Part shown: in pieces, positions 1-7,174 of the stretch
How positions within the stretch are numbered: the first letter of the stretch is position 1
Layout: each line of letters begins with the position of its first letter
NCBI GenBank assembly: GCA_041389525.1
Contig: JAWKRR010000058.1
Span: forward strand, 1 to 45,906
Direction: 5' to 3'
Length of the DNA stretch: 45,906 nt
Source: JACKFB01 sp041389525
GTDB taxonomy: Bacteria > Myxococcota_A > UBA9042 > PHBI01 > JACKFB01
Translations under genes and position numbers: made by a program
The notes under the pieces: model-generated
Seen by the model: the letters and a program-made list of their open reading frames with translations, nothing else
Database searches by the model: none
Told to the model about the DNA's origin: nothing

Positions 1-698
1 TCGAGATCGGTGACGAGGCCGAGTAAGTCCAGCCACGCGTCGATGGTGAAATCCGGGGAGGTCGCGGCGAGCAGCAGGTTGCGGAGCAGCGCGCGAAACG
101 CGGGGGGGCCGGTGGTGCCGTCGACCTCGACGCCGCCGACGATGGACTCGAGATCGAGCGCCGTGGGTAGGTCGCGCAGGGCGCAGAGCAGCTCCTCGTC
201 GCTGAGCAGGGTGCGGACCAGGCCGAGGGCGGGCGGGCCGTCGCAGGCCGAGAGCAGCCCCCGCATGCCCGCGATGGTCTCCGCGTAGGGCGCGCCCGGT
301 CCAAGCTCGGCGACGAAGCGGACGAGGCGCGCCGCGAAGGCCTGGAGCCTCCCGTCCGTGTCGAGATCGGCGCCCGCCGCCGCGAGGTTCTTCAGCGAGC
401 CCGCCGGCAACGCCCCCACCAGGTCGATCGCTGTCTTCACGAGATCCGCGCGCGCGTCGGCGCTGAGATCCTCGGCGAGCACTTGGCGCAGGCTGTCCAG
501 CTCGCCCGCGTCGAGGAGGCCTCGAACCCCGGGGATCATCGCGTCCACCGACGGACAGCGATCGGTCGACCGGGTGACCGGCGCGTCGACGTCTTGGGCG
601 CCACAGGAGGCCAAGAACATCCCGGCCAGAAGCCCCCCGATGGACCCGAGCGCGACCAGGCACCGCCGCAGCGGCCCGCGTTTGAGAGCGGTCAGCAT
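1..698 (-). CDS. Lipoprotein of unknown function, 3' end outside window
   Basis: The minus strand is open from the ATG at 698 to the window edge, giving 232 codons with no stop. The start encodes a basic N-terminus, a hydrophobic stretch and a lipobox (LASC, Cys at residue 32), so export and lipid anchoring are expected. The rest is helical, rich in Leu, Ala and Asp, with repeated short L-x-x-L-L segments and no motif I recognise. An in-frame GTG lies 15 bases upstream; neither start has a convincing ribosome binding site. The gene is divergent from the candidate small RNA at 886-1010. Function unknown. Confidence 0.7.
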   Translation of the reverse strand, partial: MLTALKRGPLRRCLVALGSIGGLLAGMFLASCGAQDVDAPVTRSTDRCPSVDAMIPGVRGLLDAGELDSLRQVLAEDLSADARADLVKTAIDLVGALPAGSLKNLAAAGADLDTDGRLQAFAARLVRFVAELGPGAPYAETIAGMRGLLSACDGPPALGLVRTLLSDEELLCALRDLPTALDLESIVGGVEVDGTTGPPAFRALLRNLLLAATSPDFTIDAWLDLLGLVTDL

Positions 699-789
699 GG
701 CGCATGGTCGCACAGAGCGCGCCGTCTTTGTCGGCTCCGGCGAAGGGGGGCGCGCCACCGCAGCGAGGTCAGGGCGAAGGCCCGACCGC

Positions 790-804
790 GCGCAAACTTT
801 GCGC
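790..804. promoter_or_regulatory. Perfect 7-bp dyad, candidate activator site
   Basis: gcgcaaa-c-tttgcgc is a perfect inverted repeat. Its centre (797) is about 88 bases before the start expected from the sigma-54-type promoter at 859-874. That is a usual distance for a bacterial enhancer-binding protein. The dyad is seen; the role is inferred. Confidence 0.35.
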
Positions 805-858
805 AGTGTGTAGCGGAATGCGCCCGGTTCATGGGCCCTCGCGGCGATTCATCGAAGC

Positions 859-874
859 TGGCACAGGACATGCA
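859..874 (+). promoter_or_regulatory. Sigma-54-type promoter (-24/-12)
   Basis: The sequence TGGCACAGGACATGCA matches the consensus TGGCACGnnnnTTGCA at 10 of 12 fixed positions. GG and GC have the required 10-base gap between them. A start is expected near 885-886, immediately before the first hairpin of the candidate RNA. No ORF with a ribosome binding site follows before the terminator. Confidence 0.6.
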
Positions 875-885
875 ACGTTCTCTGT

Positions 886-1010
886 GTGCCGGCTGGAGGA
901 CAGGCCCAGTCGGCATCCGAGAAAGTCGTTGAGTTCGCGAGCGTGACCCGCACCTCGCACGCAACCTGCCCAGCTCTTCGGGGGCGAACGCTGGGCAGGT
1001 TGTTCTTTCT
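886..1010 (+). ncRNA. Candidate sigma-54-dependent small RNA with three stem-loops
   Basis: About 125 nt lie between a sigma-54-type promoter and an intrinsic terminator, in a 368-base gap without a credible gene. Stem 1 pairs 887-896 with 906-915 (10 bp including one G-U, 9-nt loop). Stem 2 pairs 937-945 with 951-958 (8 bp, one bulged C, loop ACCCG). Stem 3 is the terminator, with 963-974 pairing to 990-1001. Its loop can form TTCG/CGAA around GGGG. The layout recalls the Pxr RNA of Myxococcus, also sigma-54-driven with several hairpins. I see no basis to claim homology. Expression and function are inferred. Confidence 0.5.
963..1010 (+). terminator. Intrinsic terminator of the candidate small RNA
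   Basis: A perfect 12-bp stem (AACCTGCCCAGC at 963-974 with GCTGGGCAGGTT at 990-1001) is followed by GTTCTTTCT. The T-rich side is downstream only on the plus strand. It is therefore not the terminator of cdd, which ends at 1067 on the other strand and would meet no T-tract. Confidence 0.6.
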
Positions 1011-1066
1011 CGGATTCGCGACGGGCTCGGATACACGACGGGCTCCGCTTCAACCGCACCTCGCGG

Positions 1067-1510
1067 CTACTCCGCGGGCTCGGCGTGGCGCAGGTCCTCG
1101 GGCCCGAAGCTCATGGGCAGCAGCTCGGACAGCGCGGTCCGGTAGCGGGCGCCGTCGCGGCTGGTCAGCACCACGGCCATCTCCGGGCCGAACTCGCGCA
1201 GGGTTTGCCGGCAGAGGCCGCAGGGGCTGACCGGCGACGCGGTGTCCGTGGCGATGGCCACCGCCTCGATCTCGCGCTCGCCCGCCGAGACGGCCGCGCA
1301 GACCGCCGAACGCTCCGCACAGGCTCCGACCGGGTAGGACGCGTTCTCCACGTTGGCGCCGACGTAGACGCGACCGCTCTTTCCGCGGACGGCCGCCCCC
1401 ACCCGAAACCGACTGTAAGGCGCGTACGCGTTGTCGCGCACCGCCCACGCCGCCTCGACCAGGGCGTCCTCGAGCGCGTCCTCGCCCGCGCCTGCTGACG
1501 GCGGGATCAC
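1067..1510 (-). CDS. cdd: Cytidine deaminase
   Basis: This enzyme deaminates cytidine and deoxycytidine to uridine and deoxyuridine in pyrimidine salvage. The 147 residues match the short tetrameric form. C64-A-E66 supplies one zinc ligand and the catalytic Glu, and P-C97-G-L-C100 supplies the other two cysteines. The N-terminal YAPYSRFRVGAA segment is typical of the family. The start is GTG at 1510, overlapping the stop of the purine phosphorylase gene (GTGA), so the two are translationally coupled. It is the last gene of the salvage operon. No T-rich terminator follows on this strand. Confidence 0.95.
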   Translation of the reverse strand: MIPPSAGAGEDALEDALVEAAWAVRDNAYAPYSRFRVGAAVRGKSGRVYVGANVENASYPVGACAERSAVCAAVSAGEREIEAVAIATDTASPVSPCGLCRQTLREFGPEMAVVLTSRDGARYRTALSELLPMSFGPEDLRHAEPAE

Positions 1511-2355
1511 GCCGCGCCCGCCTGACTCAGCCCCAGCGCCAGATGCTCGATGATCGACAGCAGCCGCGGGCCCGCCTCATTGGCGACCTCCTTGACCTCG
1601 CTGTGATCGAGCAGCGCGTCCTTCACGCCGGCGGCGGCGTTGGAGACCACGCTGATCGCCGCCACGCGAACGCCCATGTGCCGCAGCGCGATGGCCTCGG
1701 AGACCGTCGACATGCCGACCACGGACGCGCCGAGCAGGCCCAGCATCCGCACCTCCGCCGGCGTCTCGTAGGAGGGCCCGCTCATCATCGCGTACACCCC
1801 GTGATTCAACGTCACGCCGGCCCGCGTCGCCGCTCGGTCGATGCGCGCGCCGAGCTCGACGTCGTAGATCTGCGACATGTCCGGGAAGCGCGGCCCGAGG
1901 CGGTCGTCGTTGGGGCCCTGCAGCGGGTTCTCGCCGCTCATGTTGATGTGGTCCACCAGCCGACAGAGCGCGCCGGGGCCGAGCCACGGGCGGATGCCGC
2001 CGGCCGCGTTGGTCAGCAAGACGCTGGTCACGCCGAGGTGGGCCAGCAGCCGCACACCGAAGACCACGTCGTTGAGGGGATGCCCCTCGTAGCGGTGGAT
2101 TCGCCCCGACAGCACCGCGACGCGCAGCCCGCCGATGGACCCGCAGCGCAGCTCACCGGCGTGGCCGATCACCGTCGGCATGGGCATGCCGGGGATGTCC
2201 GTGTAGGGGATGGCCACCGCGTCGCTGACCAGCTCGCCGATGGCGCCGAGACCGCTGCCGGCGACGATCCCGAGCACGGGGGTCTCGGCGCAGCGCGCGT
2301 GGACGGCCGCCCGGGCACCGTCGAGGCGGGCGATGATGTCGATGGGTTCGCTCAT
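1507..2355 (-). CDS. punA: Purine nucleoside phosphorylase, trimeric type I
   Basis: This enzyme splits purine (deoxy)nucleosides with phosphate into base and (deoxy)ribose-1-phosphate. The 282 residues match the trimeric family: GSGLG phosphate loop near residue 35, GRIHRYEGH near 84, TNAAGG near 115, and a GPSYETPAE segment of the purine site near 193. The ATG at 2355 has AGGA about 9 bases upstream. The gene overlaps cdd by 4 bases and lies 45 bases after the thymidine phosphorylase gene, in one minus-strand operon. Confidence 0.94.
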   Translation of the reverse strand: MSEPIDIIARLDGARAAVHARCAETPVLGIVAGSGLGAIGELVSDAVAIPYTDIPGMPMPTVIGHAGELRCGSIGGLRVAVLSGRIHRYEGHPLNDVVFGVRLLAHLGVTSVLLTNAAGGIRPWLGPGALCRLVDHINMSGENPLQGPNDDRLGPRFPDMSQIYDVELGARIDRAATRAGVTLNHGVYAMMSGPSYETPAEVRMLGLLGASVVGMSTVSEAIALRHMGVRVAAISVVSNAAAGVKDALLDHSEVKEVANEAGPRLLSIIEHLALGLSQAGAA

Positions 2356-2400
2356 GAGTGTGGTTCCTGCGCGGCGTGTGCGCTTGGGAGCAGTGTGCGC

Positions 2401-3690
2401 TTAGCCGATTCGCCCGATGACGAGCGGCGGTCGGGTCGGCGGGACCTCGCTGAGGGTGAATGCGTCGGCGATCCGCTGCAGGATCTCGGGCGGTGGTGCG
2501 CCGCTGTCGCCGTGCAACACGGTGGCCAGCGACTCGCCGGCGCGGACGGGCGCCCCGACGGTGGCGTCGATTCGGATACCGACCGTGTGGTCGACGGACT
2601 GGTCCGAGCGTGTGCGGCCGGCGCCGAGCGCGACCGCGGAGAGCCCCACCTCCAAGCCGGCGATCGCCGAGACGAAGCCGGCGGCGGGCGAGGGGATCGC
2701 GGTGCGGCCGGTGGGAGCGGGCAGCGCGGAGTCGTCGCCGCCGTGCTCGGCGACCATCCGGCGCCAGCGGTCCAGCGCGCTGCCGTCGTCGAGGGACGCG
2801 GCGATGAGGCGGCGCCCCTCGTCGGCGCTGACCCCGCGAGCTAGCTCGACCATCGCGCCGCCCAGGGTCACGACCAGCTCGCGCACGTCGGCGGGGCCGC
2901 CGCCTTCGAGGGTCTCGATGGACTCCTCGACCTCGCACGCGTTGCCGACCATGCGGCCCAGCGGCTCCTCCATGCGCGTCAGAAAGGCGATGACTCGCTT
3001 CCCCATGCTCTCGCCGACGTCGACCATCGCCTTGGCGAGGCGGCGCGCGTCGGCCTCGTTCTTCATGAAGGCGGCCGAGCCGACCTTGACGTCCAGCACC
3101 AAGCCCTCGATGCCCTCGGCGAGCTTCTTGGACATGATGCTGGCGGTGATGAGCGGGATCGACTCGACGGTGCCTGTGACGTCGCGCAGGGCGTAGAGGC
3201 GCTTGTCGGCAGGCGCCACCTCGCCGGTCTGCCCGATGATCGAGCAGCCGACCTTCGCGAGCACCTGGCGGAACGCCGCGATGTCGAGGTCGGTCTTGTA
3301 GCCGGGGATGGCCTCCAGCTTGTCCAGCGTGCCGCCGGTGTGTCCGAGGCCGCGACCTGACACCATCGGGACGATGCAACCGCAGGCCGCCGCCGCGGGC
3401 GCCAGCGGCAGGGAGATCTTGTCGCCGACGCCGCCCGTGGAGTGCTTGTCGACGCGCCCGGCACCCAGCGATGCGAGGTCGAGCACGATGCCCGAGCGGA
3501 GCATCGCGTCGGTCCAGGTCGCCGTCTCACGCGCGTCCAAGCCGCGGAAGAAGATCGCCATCGCGAGCGCTGCCATCTGGTAGTCCGGCAGGCGATCGGC
3601 GGAGTACTCCGCGATGGCCCAGCGGATCTGCGCGTCGGAGAGGGTCGCTCCGTCGCGCTTGGCCGCGATGATCTCAACGATGCTGTGCAC
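2401..3690 (-). CDS. deoA: Thymidine / pyrimidine-nucleoside phosphorylase
   Basis: This enzyme converts thymidine, deoxyuridine and possibly uridine plus phosphate to base and sugar-1-phosphate. The 429-residue length and domain order fit the family: an N-terminal helical domain, then the phosphate site K82-H-S-T-G-G-V-G-D-K, then SGRGLGHTGGTLDKLEAI, then the C-terminal alpha/beta domain. The start is GTG at 3690, 12 bases after the stop of the phosphopentomutase-like gene. Sequence alone does not separate DeoA from the broader Pdp specificity. It acts with Cdd and PunA upstream of the pentose-1-phosphate step. Confidence 0.93.
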   Translation of the reverse strand: MHSIVEIIAAKRDGATLSDAQIRWAIAEYSADRLPDYQMAALAMAIFFRGLDARETATWTDAMLRSGIVLDLASLGAGRVDKHSTGGVGDKISLPLAPAAAACGCIVPMVSGRGLGHTGGTLDKLEAIPGYKTDLDIAAFRQVLAKVGCSIIGQTGEVAPADKRLYALRDVTGTVESIPLITASIMSKKLAEGIEGLVLDVKVGSAAFMKNEADARRLAKAMVDVGESMGKRVIAFLTRMEEPLGRMVGNACEVEESIETLEGGGPADVRELVVTLGGAMVELARGVSADEGRRLIAASLDDGSALDRWRRMVAEHGGDDSALPAPTGRTAIPSPAAGFVSAIAGLEVGLSAVALGAGRTRSDQSVDHTVGIRIDATVGAPVRAGESLATVLHGDSGAPPPEILQRIADAFTLSEVPPTRPPLVIGRIG

Positions 3691-3702
3691 AGGGTTCCGC
3701 GT

Positions 3703-4509
3703 TCAGGCGAGGAGCGGGCCGAAGAAGCTGCGACCGGCGCCGTGGTGGGGCACGTCGAAGTTCTCAGCCAAGGTGGCGCCGATATCGCCGAGGGACTCTC
3801 GGCTCCCCAGCGCCACGCCCGAGGGGACCGCCGGGGTGTAGGCCAAGAGCGGAGAGAGCTCGCGGGTCGCGGTGGCGCGGGCCCCGAAGGTCGGATCCGC
3901 GCCGCCGATGCCGCTGACCAGCAGGAGCGTCGTCTCATCGATGACGTCGAGGATCGCGGCGATCTGGCTGTCGAACCAAGCCAGGCCTCGCGAGAACGCG
4001 ACTGGGCCGCCCAGGGAGGCCGGGGCGCGGAAGCTCGCGACGGTCACGCCGCCACCCTGCGGCGACGACTCGGCGACGAGCCGGGCGACCACGGCGTCGC
4101 CGCGCAGGTCCCCCAAGCGCACGACGCCCGTGATGTCGTCGACCTCGTCAGCTAGCCAGCCCAAGATGCGGACGCCCACGCCGGCTGCGGCCAGCCCTTC
4201 CAGCGCCCCGTCGAAGAGCTCGCGGGCGCCGACCTGAGCTTCGCGCCCAGCGCCGCGGCGCCGCACAGTGCCGACGCTGGCAGCGGGCGGATCGGCTGGG
4301 GGGACGCCGCGAATCCCGCGGAGATTCCCCAAGCCGAGCCACTGCAAGAAGGGCAACTCCAGCCCATCGACGTAGTCCGCCGCGTGGCTCAGCGTGTCGG
4401 CCCCGCGATCGAACTCGGCAGCAGCGTCAGCTTGAGCGCCGATGCCCAAGCCCTCGACGACGAGGATTACCACCTGCCGAAACCGTATGCGCTCCATCTC
4501 GTCGGACAT
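3703..4509 (-). CDS. Phosphopentomutase-like protein lacking catalytic residues
   Basis: The chain is recognisably DeoB-derived. VVEGLGIGAQADA, GADTLSH, LPFLQWLGLGN and GVPP match the N-terminus, and ADPTF, ATRELSPLLAY and LGDIGATLAENF match the C-terminus. It has only 268 residues against roughly 390-400 for DeoB. The metal-binding LDSxGIG is VEGLGIG. The DHG of the metal site has become GIGG, DHTRE has become TATRE, the GHR region is absent, and the cap domain with the phospho-acceptor Thr (DTTTGHWE) is missing. The start is ATG 4509, with GGAGGG 4 bases upstream, rather than the ATG at 4554. It is the first gene of the salvage operon, where active DeoB would be expected. Catalysis is very unlikely; a structural or regulatory role is possible. 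Confidence 0.8.
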   Translation of the reverse strand: MSDEMERIRFRQVVILVVEGLGIGAQADAAAEFDRGADTLSHAADYVDGLELPFLQWLGLGNLRGIRGVPPADPPAASVGTVRRRGAGREAQVGARELFDGALEGLAAAGVGVRILGWLADEVDDITGVVRLGDLRGDAVVARLVAESSPQGGGVTVASFRAPASLGGPVAFSRGLAWFDSQIAAILDVIDETTLLLVSGIGGADPTFGARATATRELSPLLAYTPAVPSGVALGSRESLGDIGATLAENFDVPHHGAGRSFFGPLLA

Positions 4510-4539
4510 TGCACCCTCCGCGGCCTTCGAAGTCGAGCC

Positions 4540-4568
4540 ATCATCGGGGAGCACCCGCGTGCCGTCAA
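4540..4568 (-). promoter_or_regulatory. Sigma-70-type promoter of the nucleoside operon
   Basis: On the minus strand TTGACG (4568-4563), a 17-base spacer and GATGAT (4545-4540) precede the first operon gene. The leader would be about 25 bases. The match is fair (5/6 and 4/6). Confidence 0.4.
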
Positions 4569-4614
4569 AGGCACGGGGCGAAACTCCGGCCAGCCCTGTG
4601 TTGACGGCCGGTTC

Positions 4615-4887
4615 TCAGGTGTCGTCGCCGTCGGGGGTCGCGGCTTGAGGCGCCGCGCGCACGGTGAAGGGGCCCTTCCGGTGGGTGGGAGGGGGCCCGG
4701 CCGGGGAGCCGGCCTCGGGGCGCGCGGCGGCGTGGATCTCGGGCTGGCTCTTGAAGGCGAGCCGGCAATCCCAGGAGCAAAACCAGTAACGGAGCCCCCG
4801 GAAGAGCACGGGCAACCCTGCGGCGGCGGGGCTCACCGACGCGCCGCAGACGGGGTCGGTGACCGACTCCGGGGCGGGCCAGTTCAC
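4615..4887 (-). CDS. Small YHS-domain protein
   Basis: The 90 residues begin with a YHS domain: TDPVCGASV near residue 10, then RYWFCSWDCRLAF, the Cys-rich fold often linked to metal binding or fused to copper ATPases and oxygenases. The last 40 residues are Pro/Ala-rich and probably disordered. I chose GTG 4887 because the reading frame upstream is low-complexity and runs into the divergent lipoprotein gene. No strong ribosome binding site is seen, so the start is uncertain. It stands alone between the nucleoside operon and a divergent lipoprotein gene. Metal binding is inferred from the family. Confidence 0.65.
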   Translation of the reverse strand: MNWPAPESVTDPVCGASVSPAAAGLPVLFRGLRYWFCSWDCRLAFKSQPEIHAAARPEAGSPAGPPPTHRKGPFTVRAAPQAATPDGDDT

Positions 4888-5080
4888 GGGGTCACGGGGC
4901 GTTGGGGGAGAGCGCGAGGGGGCAAGGGGGCTCCAAGCGGCGGCCGTCGACGGTCGGACGCGGGGCCGCTTTGACCGGAGCGCGCTGACGGGACGGCGCC
5001 CGCGAGTTTGACAGCGGCGCCGCTGCGAACCTAGCGTTTTCCCAGGTCGACGCGTGCGCGCCGCCCTGGGAGACGCCGCG

Positions 5081-7045
5081 GTGAAGTGCTGCCTGAATGG
5101 ATTGGTGCTCGCGGTGGCCGCAGGGTGCGCGGCGATCGGCGCGGGCTGCGCGGGTGCTGACGCGGAGAGCGAGCCCGCACCGTCGCTGGGTCCCGGGTTC
5201 ACAGAGGTCTCAGGGATCTTCGACCGCGCCGACGGGAGCGACGTGCTCACCCTCATCCGCTGGGACGACGCCAGCCTGTCGGCCGCGCCGACCTTCGGAC
5301 GCTTCGTGGACCTCGACGGTGACGGGCGCGAAGAGCTGCTGGTGACGACCTGGGCCGCGGGGGAGATGCGTTCCAATCGCGTGTACGGCATCGACGGCGA
5401 GTGGCGCCTGAGCGAGCGGACCGACATCCCGGTCCCGCGGGGGCGCATTCACGCCGCGACCGATCTTGACGGCGACGGGTTGGTGGATCTGCTGTTCGCC
5501 AATGGAGGCCCCGACGACTCGCCGGATGACGGCCCTCCGGACGCGGCCATCGCTTGGGGTGTGGCGTCGGGTGGGTTCGCGACCGCGGCGGACGGGCCGC
5601 GCTTCCACGAGCTCGGCCTGAACTACCAGGCCGACGTCGCGGTGGCGTTGGCGGACGTGGACGAGGACGGCCTCGTCGACCTCATCGCCAGCAGTGGCGG
5701 GACCATCGTCTCGCTCCATGGTGGCGGCCGACGGCTGAGACCGCGACCCGAGCTCTTGAGGGGGCTCGGTGTGGCCGCCAAGTACGCGCTGCTCGTCGCC
5801 CAGTTCGGCCCAGACGACTTGGTCCTGATGGGGTTCGGTGGCACCGAGCGGCCCGAGGAGACGACGACCTTCGTACGGCGCAGCGGGTACGACGCGGAGG
5901 GCTACCCGACCTTCGCGCCGCTCGACGCATCACCGCCCGAGATCTACGGCAACGACGGGGTGGTGGGCGGCGCCTCGATGGTGGGCAGCGCGCCGATGGG
6001 CGCAGCGTTCGGAGACCTCGACTTGGACGGCCTCCCCGACCTCGTCGTGACCCTGGACCCGGCTCACAGCGTGATGTCGTGGCCTGGGACCTGGCCGCTG
6101 CGCGATCGCAGCGAGCGGGCCGGCTTCAGCCGGATGAAGAAGCGCGGGCTGCAGCGACCGCTGCTGGGCTGGGGAACCGCGCTGCTCGACGTCGACCGCG
6201 ACGGGTGGCTCGACGTCATCACGGTGCATGGCGCCGACCACCAGCCGCGCGCGGGCGAGCCGTGGCCCCCCACCGAACGACAGCACGTCACCACGCACCT
6301 CAACCGTCAGGACTTCCGGTTCGTGGAGGCCACCGAGCAGACAGGCCTCGACCGATTGGGGCAGTGGCGGGCCCTGGACTTCGGCGACCCCGACGGGGAC
6401 GGCGACGTGGACCTCATCGTGGGCGGCTACGGCGAGCTGCCTAGGGTGTACCGAAACGACGTCGCGATCGCCGGGCCTTCGGGCCTCTTGGGGACGGCGT
6501 CGTTCCGGCTGCGCGGGTCGCTGAGCAACGGGCCGGGATACGGCGCCCGCCTGACCGCGGCCATGTCCGGCGGCGGCCGCCAGTCCTTCTATGTGGGGGG
6601 CATGGCGTCCACCGAGACCCCCGATCCCGCCTTGGCGTTCTTGTCGGAGACGGACTCCGGCCTCGTCCGTGACGTGGTCATCGACTGGCCCTCGGGCTTC
6701 ATCCAGAAGGCGGGCGACTTGGCCGTGGGCCGGCTGCACGTCATCGAGGAACCCACCGTGGTGGTCATCGACGCGCCGGGGCGCCACGCGCCGGCTGACG
6801 GCACCTCGCGGGTGGTCATTCGCGTGACCCCGCGCGGTCCGGACGGCGCGCTGCTGGACGCCGCCGGGCTCTCCGTCGAGATCGACGCCCGCTGGGGCCA
6901 CGCGGACTTCGACGGGCCGGTGACGCGGACGCCCGACGGCTTCGAGCGGACGTTGAAGGCCCCGACCACGCCTGGGAGCAGCGTCATCTCCGTGCAGATC
7001 GACGGGGTGCCGCTCCGCGTCCGTCCGCGCATCTGGTGGGACTGA
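5081..7045 (+). CDS. FG-GAP/VCBS-repeat lipoprotein with UnbV (ASPIC)-type C-terminus
   Basis: A secreted repeat protein of 654 residues. Hydrophobic N-terminus with possible lipobox cysteines at 16 (VAAGC) and 23 (IGAGC). At least six calcium-binding-type blades follow, with cores such as DLDGDGREELLV, DLDGDGLVDLLF, DVDEDGLVDLIA, DLDLDGLPDLVV, DVDRDGWLDVIT and DPDGDGDVDLIV, consistent with a beta-propeller. The part after about residue 480 (GYGARLTA, VIDWPSG) resembles the ASPIC/UnbV domain, and the end looks like an Ig-type beta domain. GTG 5081 has GGGAG 9 bases upstream; the GTG at 5054 has none. Probably surface adhesion or ligand binding; partner unknown. Confidence 0.8.
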   Translation: MKCCLNGLVLAVAAGCAAIGAGCAGADAESEPAPSLGPGFTEVSGIFDRADGSDVLTLIRWDDASLSAAPTFGRFVDLDGDGREELLVTTWAAGEMRSNRVYGIDGEWRLSERTDIPVPRGRIHAATDLDGDGLVDLLFANGGPDDSPDDGPPDAAIAWGVASGGFATAADGPRFHELGLNYQADVAVALADVDEDGLVDLIASSGGTIVSLHGGGRRLRPRPELLRGLGVAAKYALLVAQFGPDDLVLMGFGGTERPEETTTFVRRSGYDAEGYPTFAPLDASPPEIYGNDGVVGGASMVGSAPMGAAFGDLDLDGLPDLVVTLDPAHSVMSWPGTWPLRDRSERAGFSRMKKRGLQRPLLGWGTALLDVDRDGWLDVITVHGADHQPRAGEPWPPTERQHVTTHLNRQDFRFVEATEQTGLDRLGQWRALDFGDPDGDGDVDLIVGGYGELPRVYRNDVAIAGPSGLLGTASFRLRGSLSNGPGYGARLTAAMSGGGRQSFYVGGMASTETPDPALAFLSETDSGLVRDVVIDWPSGFIQKAGDLAVGRLHVIEEPTVVVIDAPGRHAPADGTSRVVIRVTPRGPDGALLDAAGLSVEIDARWGHADFDGPVTRTPDGFERTLKAPTTPGSSVISVQIDGVPLRVRPRIWWD

Positions 7046-7174
7046 GACGACCGGTCCCGCGGGCGGTGTCCCCACGGCACGGCGACGCGGCGGCGCGGCG
7101 GCGCCCGCGTTGGCATCCGGCCGGCCCCATGATAGCCAGCCGGTCGGCCCTACGACGGCGGAGATCTCGGCCCG

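Noticed and set aside
1..813. Arg/Ser-rich plus-strand frames at 10-288 and 358-813
   Set aside because: They are shadows of the minus-strand lipoprotein gene, which has a signal peptide and lipobox and stays open to the window edge.
4545..4565. Sigma-54-like CGGCACG...TGCT on the minus strand before the nucleoside operon
   Set aside because: The distance between GG and GC is one base short, and a better-spaced sigma-70 match overlaps it.
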